Shown here one piece after another: positions 37,228 to 46,686 of a DNA stretch of 64,000 nucleotides. This DNA comes from Tritrichomonas foetus (Eukaryota > Parabasalia > Tritrichomonadida > Tritrichomonadidae). The translations under genes were made by a program, and so were the position numbers. The stretch covers positions 11,868 through 75,867 of the forward strand of contig MLAK01000607.1 of assembly GCA_001839685.1 (NCBI GenBank), written 5' to 3'. Each line of letters begins with the position of its first letter. Within the stretch, counting starts at the first letter, position 1. The notes beneath the pieces were generated by a model. The model saw only the letters and a list, made by a program, of their open reading frames with translations. It did not search any database and was not told the origin of the DNA.

Positions 37228-38556
37228 ATGTTTAAAGGTCCAGGAGCAAAAAAATATGATTTCTCCAACTTTAACCCGTATGTTGTAGGTGCTATTATCT
37301 TTGTCATCTGTTATTTAGGTAGCAAAAATACATATTACGATCAATTCTATCGTGTTAGCCAATTACCAAAAGATAGAAATGAAATGGGCTTAATTCATGA
37401 TGTTTCAATTGTTCCCAAAATTAATCAATTTTTTATTAATTATTCAATGTCTTATATATTCACAGTTACAATCGAGAATTTTGGATCATCAATATCCATT
37501 ATTCTAAGACATAAAGATTTTACAGTTAGATTTCAGAAAAACAACTATTTCGACTATCAATTTTTTAACAATAAAGCATCATTTTACATACTTTCACCAG
37601 TTTTCGGCGATTCATTAATTTCTTTGAACCATTTAAAAGGTGAAATAGCATCACTTCATCACAATATAACACATATTAACCTGTTATTCCCTGGTTTTTC
37701 ATTAGCTTCAAATCTCCCAAACTACTACCATTTTAATCATGTTGTTTTCATGTCTGATGAAATGCATACGTTTTTTACAGTTAACGTTGATATAAATAAT
37801 TCAATGATCTCTTTAGGTTATCGAAGAAGCATCAGAGTTTCGAAAAATCGTGGAAGAGCAAAAGATTTTTGTACACCTAAAAAAAAATGTCAAACTGTCG
37901 AAAAATTAACATTTGTTTTACTTGCACCAAATGATATTTTATTTAATTTTAATCATATGTTTATTACTTTATTGAATCCTATTGTTGATATTATGAAAAA
38001 AGAATATAATCCTCGTTTTTATATTCATACAAACTTAAATGAAACATCAAACCATCCAGTTTTAATGAAATATTTGGAATTTTTCAATAGAGAAACAGTA
38101 AATGTGATTTCTAAATACGATATTACATATTTCCATGAATTGAGATTATGGAAAAATGTTTTGCATGACTTTTCTGCATTCCGTGAATTAATTGGCCAGG
38201 AAATAAATGCAATTCAGTCTGAGAAAAACCTGATTGTTTTTGTGAGTGAATCGGAAATAGATAATGTGAAAGAAATTGCATCAAAAATTTGCGAAGGATG
38301 TAAGTATAAGGTTGTTAAACCGGAAATCTCAAAAGAAGCAATTTCTGAAATTCGAAAAGCACAAATATTGGTGACATCAAAAGAAAACACACATTTGATG
38401 TTTTCTTTGAATGAAAATTCAGAAGTTTACATTTTTGATTCATCGTTCACAGAAGATGATGATTGGATTAAAGACATGGCATTAAATTTAAATGTTATTG
38501 TCAAAAAGATTACTGGTAATATAAATGATGTTGATATGAATGCTCCGGAACTGTAA
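37228..38556 (+). CDS. Type II membrane GT61-like glycosyltransferase
   Basis: 442 residues from the ATG at 37228. A short basic N-terminus is followed by one membrane helix (about 18-33, PYVVGAIIFVICYLG), then a lumenal domain. The C-terminal part has the GT61/DUF563 pattern: KNLIVFVSE, then IRKAQILVTSKENTHLMFSLNENSEVYIFD, equivalent to the family's 'aqivvgphGAgltN..fl.p.s.viei' segment. The usual GAGL is replaced by ENTHL. GT61 enzymes are inverting transferases (for example xylosyl- or O-GlcNAc-transferases) in the secretory path. The substrate is not inferable. The degenerate motif makes catalysis uncertain. Confidence 0.82.
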   Translation: MFKGPGAKKYDFSNFNPYVVGAIIFVICYLGSKNTYYDQFYRVSQLPKDRNEMGLIHDVSIVPKINQFFINYSMSYIFTVTIENFGSSISIILRHKDFTVRFQKNNYFDYQFFNNKASFYILSPVFGDSLISLNHLKGEIASLHHNITHINLLFPGFSLASNLPNYYHFNHVVFMSDEMHTFFTVNVDINNSMISLGYRRSIRVSKNRGRAKDFCTPKKKCQTVEKLTFVLLAPNDILFNFNHMFITLLNPIVDIMKKEYNPRFYIHTNLNETSNHPVLMKYLEFFNRETVNVISKYDITYFHELRLWKNVLHDFSAFRELIGQEINAIQSEKNLIVFVSESEIDNVKEIASKICEGCKYKVVKPEISKEAISEIRKAQILVTSKENTHLMFSLNENSEVYIFDSSFTEDDDWIKDMALNLNVIVKKITGNINDVDMNAPEL

Positions 38557-38726
38557 TCAAAAAATAGAATTAAATATTTGTATCGCTAGCATATATAATT
38601 CTTATTTATTTATTTATTTAAATAAAACCAAATGTTTTGATGCTTTATTGCTGAGCTAAAACCTAGAAAGATAATTCAAATTCATTCGTAATCACTATCT
38701 TTCGTATTTTTGTTTTTAATTCATAA

Positions 38727-38783
38727 AGTGAATATAAATATATCTTATTCTTTCTTATTATCAATAAGATATATATATTCACT
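38727..38783. repeat. AT-rich inverted repeat
   Basis: The left arm AGTGAATATAAATATATC (continuing TTATT, 38727-38749) pairs with the right arm 38763-38783 (AATAAGATATATATATTCAC, then T), with a two-base bulge and a 13-base loop. It may form a hairpin; AT-richness raises the chance of coincidence. Confidence 0.5.
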
Positions 38784-38861
38784 ATGCAACGATAATTTTT
38801 TTGATTATCGTAAAAATATTGGTGACGATTGAGAATTTGAATAAAAATAGTTATCTAAATT

Positions 38862-38870
38862 AACTTTTTC
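38862..38870 (+). promoter_or_regulatory. AACTTTTTC box before PDE-like gene
   Basis: Exact AACTTTTTC, 42 bp before the ATG at 38913. Confidence 0.5.
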
Positions 38871-38912
38871 AGAGATCAGATTTTAAATTCTGATGAGTCT
38901 GGAAGAATTCTG

Positions 38913-41297
38913 ATGTCGAGTGGTGTCTATACCACCAATGAGCTTTCTTCTTTCGATTCCAGTCGAAATCCATCAACCGAACTCGTTCAAATGATGCCAA
39001 AGGCTAAAAGCAACATTGTTCAATATAAACGCCATACGAAAATCTCAATGAAAATCATCTATTTGATTTCCTTTATATTAGTCGTGATTTCCTTGTTTTA
39101 TCCGTGGTTTTTGATCCGCTCAAACGCGCTAGAAAGCTTCGAGCAACTCATCGATAGCGGGTTGCCAATTCGAGCCGCCCGCCTTGCCCAAATTGTAGGA
39201 ACGATACTCGATCAATACAAAATGACGACCAACTATCTTTCTTCGCTCTATGAATCGCCGCAATTACTCGACACGAATTATTCCAATATCTTGCAATTTG
39301 TTAAATTCGCTGTTTCTACGCACGCTACATACGATATGAAGCCATCCAGTATGTTTATTTACACAGAAAATGTCTCCTTTTTCATGGTCAATTTTCGTGA
39401 TGATTCCAGCAATTATGATTTCTATTCTTCTGTTCACATTGACGGCAAATACATCAATAAAAAGTTTCCATCAAATTATGACTTTTTAAATTTCGATCCA
39501 ATCAATGATGGAACAACAGTTCAGAAAATTCCATCGCCAACCTCTCCAATTCCGCTTGATGGACGAAGATGGGCAAATTCAATTTTTTCTGACAATGGTG
39601 AATATACAACGGTTTTATATTCATTGGCGCCAACCGATGGAAATCGAACAATTGGAATGTCAATGCAAATTGAAAAATTATATAAAATATTCGATTCTGG
39701 CACAGTCAGAAAGAATTTAAGATATATTTGTATGGGATTAGATGGAGGTGTTCTATTTCAAAGTGGTATCGGTTCAGTCAAGCCCGTCATTGTGGATGGC
39801 GAACCGCAATTTCCAAAAATGGCTGATCTCGGCTCAGAATTTTGGGCTTATGTCTCAAAAATCGATTTTAAGACAAATATTCAACAACTTATTATATTTG
39901 AAGAAACTGAATATGTCGCAAGATTCGCTAATATTACCTCAGAAAATCAAGTTACACATCATTTTATTCTTATTGTTGAAAAAAGTAAGATTTTGTCCAA
40001 GCCATTTTTTTATTCGGCTGTTTATATTGTTGTGTTAATTTCTCTCTTAATGATTTTATTTGTTGTCGCCCAATTTTGTAAGAAACGAAATGATGAAAAA
40101 TGTAAATCTCGACTAAGTCGACAAGATACTCAATTTTTACCCGATAATGAAGGAATCGAATCTTGTTCAACACTTCAACACTGCATCACACAACTAAGAA
40201 GTATTGAATTACTCTATCCTGAAGAAATTATTTTGAATCAAGTTTTAGATAAAGTTGTGGCAAATCTTTGTGAGCAAAGGCATCGTCACTTCCTCCAAAA
40301 AGTTCGACCAAATTGTGGATTTTGTAATCACCTCATAAGTGAACCAATATCAACTGATTTTAAAACTGACACTTGTTTTAACTGTTGGTCTTCAATGGTT
40401 CGTCACCTCGTCGATAAAGATACACCACTTGTATTCAATTCTGACTTATGCGAACAAAATCCATCACAATATTTGATGAAATGTTTCACGAAAATCATAT
40501 TGAAAGAAAATTTAACTTTCGAAATGATTGATCCTGACATTTTCTTGCAATTCATCTTTCATTTTTCGATTTCATTGTGTAGTGATTGTACAATGGCATC
40601 ATTTGTGCTTTGTGATGTTTATAATACACTAACGACTTTTTTTTCAACATGGATCAAAAACCGAATCGATTTTTTGATCATTTATTTTACATCTATGATA
40701 TATTTCACAGATTCTGTTTCAATTGAAGAGAATTTAGAAATGGATGAACAAACTCGTATTCAAATTGAAGCTTTATGTGACAACTATTCTCGATTTACTA
40801 GAAAGACTGAATTCGTATTAGACGTTTTCGCAGAATATTTTCCAGGAATTGAAGATCAAGAAATATTTAAATATTTCAGGAAAACTGTCAGTAAAATTCT
40901 CTTAAATATTCAAGACTTTAATCTGCTTGACATGCTTGGTGAATTTCGTGTCAGAATCGAATCACCTGATTTTTCAGTATTTAATGATGATAGTGATAAA
41001 ATTCTGTTCTTCTCAGCCTTAATTAAATTCTGCCAATTTGGAATTTACTTCCAAGATGAAGATACAATGAGAACTCTGGCAGAAGTAATGGATAGAACTA
41101 TTTTTACACCAGAAGAAATCAGAGACCGTTTGCTTGTTTCCGAATTTCACTATGAGCATGCATCGAAATTGGCATATTTCTGGCTGAAGTGTTTCACTCA
41201 GTTTACAGAAATGCCCGAAAAATCAGAAAATTTGGAAAAAACTATTCGACACTGGGAAGGAATGAAATCACTAGCAATGGATGAAGAACAAGAATGA
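38913..41297 (+). CDS. Two-pass receptor-like protein with inactive PDE-like domain
   Basis: 794 residues. Membrane helices at about 44-69 and 364-388 frame an external sensor-like domain of ~295 residues; the remaining ~400 residues are cytosolic. Residues about 445-780 follow the helical order of class I cyclic-nucleotide phosphodiesterases: FEMIDPDIFLQFIFH, a segment ending CDVYNTL, FLIIYFTSMIYF, KTVSKILLNIQDFNLLDML, and a final TIRHWEGM. The family's metal-binding histidines and aspartates are missing: YHNxxHAxDV has become MASFVLCDV, and the HD pair is gone. Known PDEs hydrolyse cAMP or cGMP; this one probably cannot. It may be a regulatory receptor. The PDE relationship is my reading of the spacing. 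Confidence 0.85.
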   Translation: MSSGVYTTNELSSFDSSRNPSTELVQMMPKAKSNIVQYKRHTKISMKIIYLISFILVVISLFYPWFLIRSNALESFEQLIDSGLPIRAARLAQIVGTILDQYKMTTNYLSSLYESPQLLDTNYSNILQFVKFAVSTHATYDMKPSSMFIYTENVSFFMVNFRDDSSNYDFYSSVHIDGKYINKKFPSNYDFLNFDPINDGTTVQKIPSPTSPIPLDGRRWANSIFSDNGEYTTVLYSLAPTDGNRTIGMSMQIEKLYKIFDSGTVRKNLRYICMGLDGGVLFQSGIGSVKPVIVDGEPQFPKMADLGSEFWAYVSKIDFKTNIQQLIIFEETEYVARFANITSENQVTHHFILIVEKSKILSKPFFYSAVYIVVLISLLMILFVVAQFCKKRNDEKCKSRLSRQDTQFLPDNEGIESCSTLQHCITQLRSIELLYPEEIILNQVLDKVVANLCEQRHRHFLQKVRPNCGFCNHLISEPISTDFKTDTCFNCWSSMVRHLVDKDTPLVFNSDLCEQNPSQYLMKCFTKIILKENLTFEMIDPDIFLQFIFHFSISLCSDCTMASFVLCDVYNTLTTFFSTWIKNRIDFLIIYFTSMIYFTDSVSIEENLEMDEQTRIQIEALCDNYSRFTRKTEFVLDVFAEYFPGIEDQEIFKYFRKTVSKILLNIQDFNLLDMLGEFRVRIESPDFSVFNDDSDKILFFSALIKFCQFGIYFQDEDTMRTLAEVMDRTIFTPEEIRDRLLVSEFHYEHASKLAYFWLKCFTQFTEMPEKSENLEKTIRHWEGMKSLAMDEEQE

Positions 41298-41554
41298 AAA
41301 TAGTTATATAAGTAGCTATATATTATATTTAAATGTTTGTTAACCGGTTTATTATCATCTATTTTTATCTTATTTTAAGTGTTTCATACAGTTTATAGAA
41401 ACAACTATTAGCTTATTTTTTCTTTTCATTCACATAGTTCATACACACTTTCTTCAATGTGATTAATTTTCTTCATAAAACTAATCCTATTTTGGTGATT
41501 TAACTGGAAATGACGATTAATGAATCACCTGTCCAGTAAGAAAATTCTTTTTAA

Positions 41555-41605
41555 CGTGAACATTTAAGGTCAAATGAGTAGTCAAATTGCCGAAAAGGGT
41601 TCACG
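41555..41605 (+). repeat. 49-bp hairpin element, copy B
   Basis: CGTGAACA ... GTTCACG with a 49-bp core. Inner motif GGTCAAATGAGTAGTCAAAT. Like copy A, the base pair just outside the core is C-G, whereas copies C and D have T-A there. The right arm has GGGTTCAC in place of GTGTTCAC. Confidence 0.8.
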
Positions 41606-41631
41606 GTAAAAATGATCACACTTTATTTATA

Positions 41632-41670
41632 AATATATATATATATGTGTGTGTGTGTGTGGTGTGTGTA
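41632..41670. repeat. (AT)n(GT)n microsatellite
   Basis: Alternating AT, then GT dinucleotides with one GG interruption at 41661. Confidence 0.9.
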
Positions 41671-42070
41671 TTTATAAGGTTGAATATTGTCTATATTCGC
41701 ATAGATACTCTATCAAAAAGTTTATTTATTATCCAAACAAATGACTCTTTGTTCAAAGTTATCTTTCTAAACATGGAACGCAGGCTTTGGATTTAAAATT
41801 CCAAATGAAATATATTTATCTTTATTTTAAAAGATAGTTCTCATCATGTTTTATACTTTTCCTTAATGATGAATTGAGCTTTTTGATTGTGAAAATGGTT
41901 GGATGTATAAACAGTCAAAGTATGTATACGTTTAAAAATAAAGTATATCATTATCTTTCAGATTTTAATTGGTCATTATTTGTGAATATCAGACCATATA
42001 ATAGTTGAAACGAACATTCAATAAGATCAAAAATCTTGATTTTCATTAGCTTTCTTGTCGACCGAATTTG

Positions 42071-43378
42071 ATGAGTGATGACAAAATCGAAGAAATTTCG
42101 AAAAATCTTGCAGCAGTGCATTATCAATTTGCGCCTTGTGAAGTTCAACATTTGATCAATGATATCACCAAAAAAGTTATTGTGCCGATAAAGAAAATCG
42201 ATATGTCAGAAATTAATCAATGGCAAGGCTTATTTTCATGGGAATATTCAACGACAGGAACAAGAACATTTTTCTTATCTAAATATGAGAATGTTTATAA
42301 ACTTTTCAATTACCTGAATGAGTATCATTTATATGAAGTAATTCCGGAAAACTTTCCATGTCATTTATATTTTGATTGTGAATTTAAATTTAAGGAACAT
42401 CCAGAATTAGATGGAGATGAAATTATTAAAAATTTAATCATGTTAGTTGATGAAAAATTACTGTCATTGTTTGGTCGGTCAGATTATGAAGTAATTGATC
42501 TTGAAGCCACAACACCAGAAAAATTTTCTCGGCATTTGATTTTTCATAGTGATCGATTTATGTTTCGAAATAACAAGCATGTTGGCCACTTTGTTAAAAC
42601 CGAAATTTTAACTGTTCCAGAATTCCAAATAGTTGTGGATGAAGCTGTCTATACCAAAAATCGCAACTTCAGATGTATCTGGTCCACTAAAGTTGCCAAC
42701 GGAACAAAATTTCCACTTGTTCCAAAAGATAAAACGAATTGGCATCCAAGTTTTTCATCATATGAATACTTTTTGAAATCCCTTATTTCATATTCACCTA
42801 GAAAAAAGCCTCACTTGATTGGTTATCCAGAAATCAAAACAACCACAACGAAAACCAAAGAAATTCCAATTGAAATAAAGAATCAATCACAAAGTTCAAA
42901 TTGTAATCCATATTTAACAAATCAAAATATTAATATTAATGGCATTAACAATATTAATAATGTTAACATAAATTTACCTAATGGAGGGATTGAAGATTTC
43001 GCTTTAAAATCACTAGCTCCTCTTGGATATGTAGCCAAGGAGGTTTACACACCAGAATTTGACACATTGACGCTTTTCGTTGAAGGAACAAAATATTGTC
43101 ATAAAATTGGTCGTGAACATAAATCTAATCATATCTATATTGTTTGTAAACTGGCACAAGGAACAATTGCACAGAAATGCTTTGACCCTGATTGTAGAGG
43201 ATTTGAATCTGATCCAGTTGATATTCCAGCTGATATGCTTGAAATTTTGAGAGGAAAATACATTCCTACTCACCATAATCCAAATTACGTTCCTTATGAG
43301 CCTAAAAAAGAAAAAAGATTGACATTGATTGAAAGAATTGTCAATGAAAATAGTTCGCCGATTGAGAATGAATCGTAA
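42071..43378 (+). CDS. PRIMPOL: Primase-polymerase PrimPol (AEP superfamily)
   Basis: 435 residues from the first ATG. All PrimPol catalytic landmarks are present: motif I Asp102-x-Glu104 (LYFDCEF), motif II Ser153-Arg-His155 (EKFSRHLIFHS), and motif III Asp190 (VVDEAVYTKNRNFR). A UL52-type zinc site follows with Cys343, His350, Cys370 and Cys375 (CHKIGREHKSN ... CFDPDC). PrimPol makes primers and bypasses lesions to restart stalled replication forks in nucleus or mitochondria of other eukaryotes. Residues about 275-305 are an N/I-rich insertion between the catalytic and zinc parts. The C-terminal RPA-binding acidic region of animal PrimPol is not evident. Confidence 0.95.
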   Translation: MSDDKIEEISKNLAAVHYQFAPCEVQHLINDITKKVIVPIKKIDMSEINQWQGLFSWEYSTTGTRTFFLSKYENVYKLFNYLNEYHLYEVIPENFPCHLYFDCEFKFKEHPELDGDEIIKNLIMLVDEKLLSLFGRSDYEVIDLEATTPEKFSRHLIFHSDRFMFRNNKHVGHFVKTEILTVPEFQIVVDEAVYTKNRNFRCIWSTKVANGTKFPLVPKDKTNWHPSFSSYEYFLKSLISYSPRKKPHLIGYPEIKTTTTKTKEIPIEIKNQSQSSNCNPYLTNQNININGINNINNVNINLPNGGIEDFALKSLAPLGYVAKEVYTPEFDTLTLFVEGTKYCHKIGREHKSNHIYIVCKLAQGTIAQKCFDPDCRGFESDPVDIPADMLEILRGKYIPTHHNPNYVPYEPKKEKRLTLIERIVNENSSPIENES

Positions 43379-43697
43379 TTATGATTGTTATTTAAAAAAT
43401 GTTCGGATTTTCTAAATTATATAGAATGAATTTTGGTATCATATCAACACAATAGTTGCTTTAGTATTCAATCTTCCTTTTCATGTTTTCATTGATTTTT
43501 TTTCTTCAATTTTTTTCCAAATGGCAATAAAGATAGTATTTTCCTATAATTGGAATTGTGTTGGTGATTCGTGTAAGGAATTTATCAAAAATTGTATATG
43601 AATTCATTTGTTAATTTTTACAATAATATAGTTATATTTATATAGAGTATTTAAATTTCAATATAAACATCTGAAAGGAAAGAAAAGTAGAAAAATT
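43379..43697. other. Intergenic gap
   Basis: A 319-bp AT-rich spacer ending at the boundary of the inverted duplication. No gene. Confidence 0.5.
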
Positions 43698-44926
43698 ACG
43701 ATAAATATTTATCGTCCACATTTGTATTGTGTTATGAAATTACACATTCATGACAATCAAAAGAGGAAGAGTAAATTTAAATTATTCTTTATTTTATTCA
43801 TATATTTATGTATATCAACATTAATAATGTATCCATCTGTTTTCTATTTTTTCAGAAATCAGTATTATTTTGCACGTGTTGTTATTAATTTCCCATCTGT
43901 TTCCAATCTTCCAATTACATATATTACAGTGCCTAAACCATCAGATAGTTCATTTCAAGATTTCAAGTATCGTTTAATTTTTTCCACGTGGCTTCAAAGT
44001 TCATCGAAAGCAGAAATTCTACTTTTTGTTGATCAAAAAGAATTTGATCCACGTCAAACAATTATTCCATTTCTTACAACAAATTTTGGTGAAAAACGAA
44101 TTATTTTTGGCGGAAATTTACCAACAGGATTTCGAAACAAGCCACTCATTGGTGAATGGATCCGTCAAGGTATATTATTATCAAATACTAATTATGTAAC
44201 ATTTATTAATAGTGATATTATGATTGTTCCAACATGGACAGCCAAAATTCATCGNGNTTTTTTAACTTTTTCAAATGAAAGTGTTTTTATCATGGGAATT
44301 CGAAATAATTTCATTTTTAATTCAGATAAATTNCATCAAATGGACTTAACATCACCTACATTACTTATAGATATTCAAAATGAAGCTAAAAAACATGAAA
44401 TTCCACATGGTACATCAGGTTGTGATACATTTACATTTCAAAAAAATCCACCACCATTTGATTTTGAAACATTTCCAAATTTTACACTTGGTTTTTGTAT
44501 TTGGGATAATTATTTTATGGGTGAAGGCATCAAACATTCAACAAGTGTTACTTTTTATGATGAACCAGGTGTTCTTCATATTGAACATCCAACAAATTTA
44601 ACATGTGGATGGAATGAACCTCATAATATCCCGAACAGAGAATTATTTTTGACAAATCAAGGATTTTCAGGAACGAGTAAAGAAGCTAAATATATTGCAA
44701 AAGATGATTATTTGATGAATCAAAAAACAAAAGAAATTATTCCAATGTTTTCTTATTTCTAATTCTTTCTTTCTTTTTTCGAAATTATAAATTATAACTA
44801 AATCATATATTATTTATAAAAGTTAAAAAATATTTCATTATAAAAATGAACTTTTTTTTATTTTAAACCATTTTATCATCAAAAGATGAATATAAAATGT
44901 TTCAGAAAAATGTTGATTATGTGAAA
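43698..44926 (+). repeat. 1.23-kb inverted duplication, right copy
   Basis: Inverted partner of 29697-30926, 12.8 kb away. It starts at the palindrome ACGATAAATATTTATCGT (43698-43715) and ends after GTTGATTATGTGAAA (44926). No target-site duplication is visible on either side. Confidence 0.93.
43734..44762 (+). CDS. Type II membrane protein, glycosyltransferase-like, copy 2
   Basis: 342 residues, same start and length as copy 1 on the other strand. One N-terminal membrane helix, lumenal domain with INSDIMIVPTW and conserved Cys residues (SGCDTF, FCIWDN, TCGW). Differs from copy 1 in REL for REI, KDDY for KDDH and FSYF for FPYF at the C-terminus. Ambiguous bases at 44255, 44257 and 44333 mirror those in copy 1, which suggests shared assembly uncertainty. 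The reading frame is intact in both copies, so both may be expressed. Confidence 0.85.
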   Translation: MKLHIHDNQKRKSKFKLFFILFIYLCISTLIMYPSVFYFFRNQYYFARVVINFPSVSNLPITYITVPKPSDSSFQDFKYRLIFSTWLQSSSKAEILLFVDQKEFDPRQTIIPFLTTNFGEKRIIFGGNLPTGFRNKPLIGEWIRQGILLSNTNYVTFINSDIMIVPTWTAKIHXXFLTFSNESVFIMGIRNNFIFNSDKXHQMDLTSPTLLIDIQNEAKKHEIPHGTSGCDTFTFQKNPPPFDFETFPNFTLGFCIWDNYFMGEGIKHSTSVTFYDEPGVLHIEHPTNLTCGWNEPHNIPNRELFLTNQGFSGTSKEAKYIAKDDYLMNQKTKEIIPMFSYF

Positions 44927-44997
44927 GAATATGAAAAAAAAAAAGCCGGCTTTTTCAAAGAATAATTTTTCTGTACGTTTATAAATATAAAAATTTC

Positions 44998-46686
44998 ATG
45001 TCTGCTTCTCCAGTAAATTCACCACGTTCGATTCACTCACCAAAACAAGCTTCACCAAAAGACACACGTCCATTTATATATCTATATAAAGTAGAATTTC
45101 CAGATAATCCACCTAAACGTATTCGAATGCCAAAAGATATGAAAGAATTACTCAGCATTGCAACAGATATTCTTGAACTACAACGACCAGCAACACAAGT
45201 ATTCGATTCCAACGATGATCCAGTCACAGAATTCGAAAAAATCATTCCAAAAGCAAATTTATACATATCAAGCGCCAAACCACATACAGAAGAAGACGAT
45301 GAATTTATATACAATAAAACATCTCGCGTTTACAAAGACCCACTCGAGGGCCTCAAAAAGCTTCCAACAGTCAAGCAGCCAAAAGTCAAGCCAGTTCCAG
45401 AAGACGCCAATACCCAGTGCACAATTGCAGCTTGTCCATTAACAGTTAAACAGAATTTAAGAAATGCCATCATTTCACTTTACGCTTCATTAACGCCCGA
45501 TCACATCACTCACTTGAATTGTGCTGAAACAATGACAAAGCTGACAAAAGAGACACAAATTTTCGAATTCGAAAATGCGCTCCTCTCGCAATACATTGCA
45601 CCAACAACAGTCATCAACCATACTCCGCTTGGTCAGCAAACAACGAACTGGATGATGGAGAAACTAAAAGGACTTCCAGCTGAAGATTGTCGCTTTATCA
45701 TCACTGGACCTTCTCAGTCTGGGAAATCCACGCTGTTGCATATCGCTGCTTCATTGTTTTTCAATAAGCTTCAACTTGCTGGTGAAACAATTCATTTCTT
45801 GATGTTTCCATTGAATTGGCTTTTACATCAAATTTACATTGATGATGTTGTGAAGTTATATCATTTGTTTGTGAAAACAACTTTAGATATGTTACAGATT
45901 TGCCGATTAGAGTTTATACCTCTAATGCAATCTTTGACAAATTGGCTCTTCAACTTAATTACAATTCCAGGACTTCCAGCAATGCCACCAACACTTTCAC
46001 ATTTTCCTGATTTTCCAGTACATGAATTAAATGAACTTGGCAAGCGTATTCATAATACATGGTTCAGAGAAGATGGTTTCCATGATTTTGTTGAAGAAAT
46101 TGTCAATTTCCCTAATAACCTTGCTAAAATATTTGGTTTCATATCAGCAATCTATGTTTATGATCACTTTGATGCATGTGGATATCAAATTAATGTTCCA
46201 GTTGAACAATTCCCTGCACCATATCAAGAACCAGTTAATTTATCAGAACTTATTTGTGATTCATTGAAAGGATGTCCTTTCTTCATTGCATCACAAAATG
46301 ATGGTGACTTCTTTAATATTTTCTCAGTTCAAGAATTTCATCAGCTTTCAACAGAAAGATTAATCGCATCGAAAGGCGAGCGTGAACTAGTTGTCCTTCA
46401 AGCAAAGGTATTGATCACAATGGATATGTGTCGTGGATGTCCAGCATATTGTGCATTGTTCAATCATGTTTGTGATCTTGCTGCTGAAGTCACAAGAAGA
46501 GCAGCACTCAAAAGCCAGTTTTCTAAACTCAAATCAGTTGTTGATATTGCTAGAAATGAGCAATTAAAACAAGAATTCATTAGAATGTGCATCTTGCTTG
46601 GAGCAGCTGACACTGATGGTCACTTTGATGAAAATAAAATGAATGAATTGATGTCGATGCCAGAGATTTCTATTAGAGTCCGTTAA
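44998..46686 (+). CDS. Doublecortin-like + P-loop NTPase protein
   Basis: 562 residues. After an S/P-rich start, residues about 26-95 look like a doublecortin-type ubiquitin fold (MPKDMKELLSIATDIL, then TQVFDSNDDPVTEFEKIIPKANLYIS). From about 140 there is a helical region, then a P-loop domain with Walker A GPSQSGKST (237-245) and a Walker-B-like IYVYDHFD with Asp389. The spacing suggests a STAND/AAA-like ATPase, but no sensor motifs are clear. Doublecortin domains bind microtubules, so this could be a nucleotide-regulated microtubule-associated protein. GCTTTTTC lies 41 bp upstream. Function is inferred. Confidence 0.85.
   Translation: MSASPVNSPRSIHSPKQASPKDTRPFIYLYKVEFPDNPPKRIRMPKDMKELLSIATDILELQRPATQVFDSNDDPVTEFEKIIPKANLYISSAKPHTEEDDEFIYNKTSRVYKDPLEGLKKLPTVKQPKVKPVPEDANTQCTIAACPLTVKQNLRNAIISLYASLTPDHITHLNCAETMTKLTKETQIFEFENALLSQYIAPTTVINHTPLGQQTTNWMMEKLKGLPAEDCRFIITGPSQSGKSTLLHIAASLFFNKLQLAGETIHFLMFPLNWLLHQIYIDDVVKLYHLFVKTTLDMLQICRLEFIPLMQSLTNWLFNLITIPGLPAMPPTLSHFPDFPVHELNELGKRIHNTWFREDGFHDFVEEIVNFPNNLAKIFGFISAIYVYDHFDACGYQINVPVEQFPAPYQEPVNLSELICDSLKGCPFFIASQNDGDFFNIFSVQEFHQLSTERLIASKGERELVVLQAKVLITMDMCRGCPAYCALFNHVCDLAAEVTRRAALKSQFSKLKSVVDIARNEQLKQEFIRMCILLGAADTDGHFDENKMNELMSMPEISIRVR

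Larger units (their letters stand above)
38557..38912. other. Intergenic gap with hairpin
   Basis: A 356-bp spacer containing an AT-rich hairpin (38727-38783) and an AACTTTTTC box at 38862. No gene. Confidence 0.5.
41298..42070. other. Intergenic gap with hairpin copy B and AT/GT microsatellite
   Basis: A 773-bp gap. It holds hairpin copy B (41555-41605) and an (AT)n(GT)n microsatellite. A 69-codon frame over this microsatellite is not a gene. Confidence 0.6.

Noticed and set aside
41494..41540. GGTGATTTAACTGG ... AATCACCTGTCCAGT near hairpin copy B, resembling the inner right part of the MITE at 55284.
   Set aside because: Short and imperfect similarity with no matching terminal repeats or target duplication; probably coincidence.
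41587..41796. 69-codon frame across hairpin copy B and the AT/GT microsatellite.
   Set aside because: The translation is dominated by the microsatellite; not a gene.
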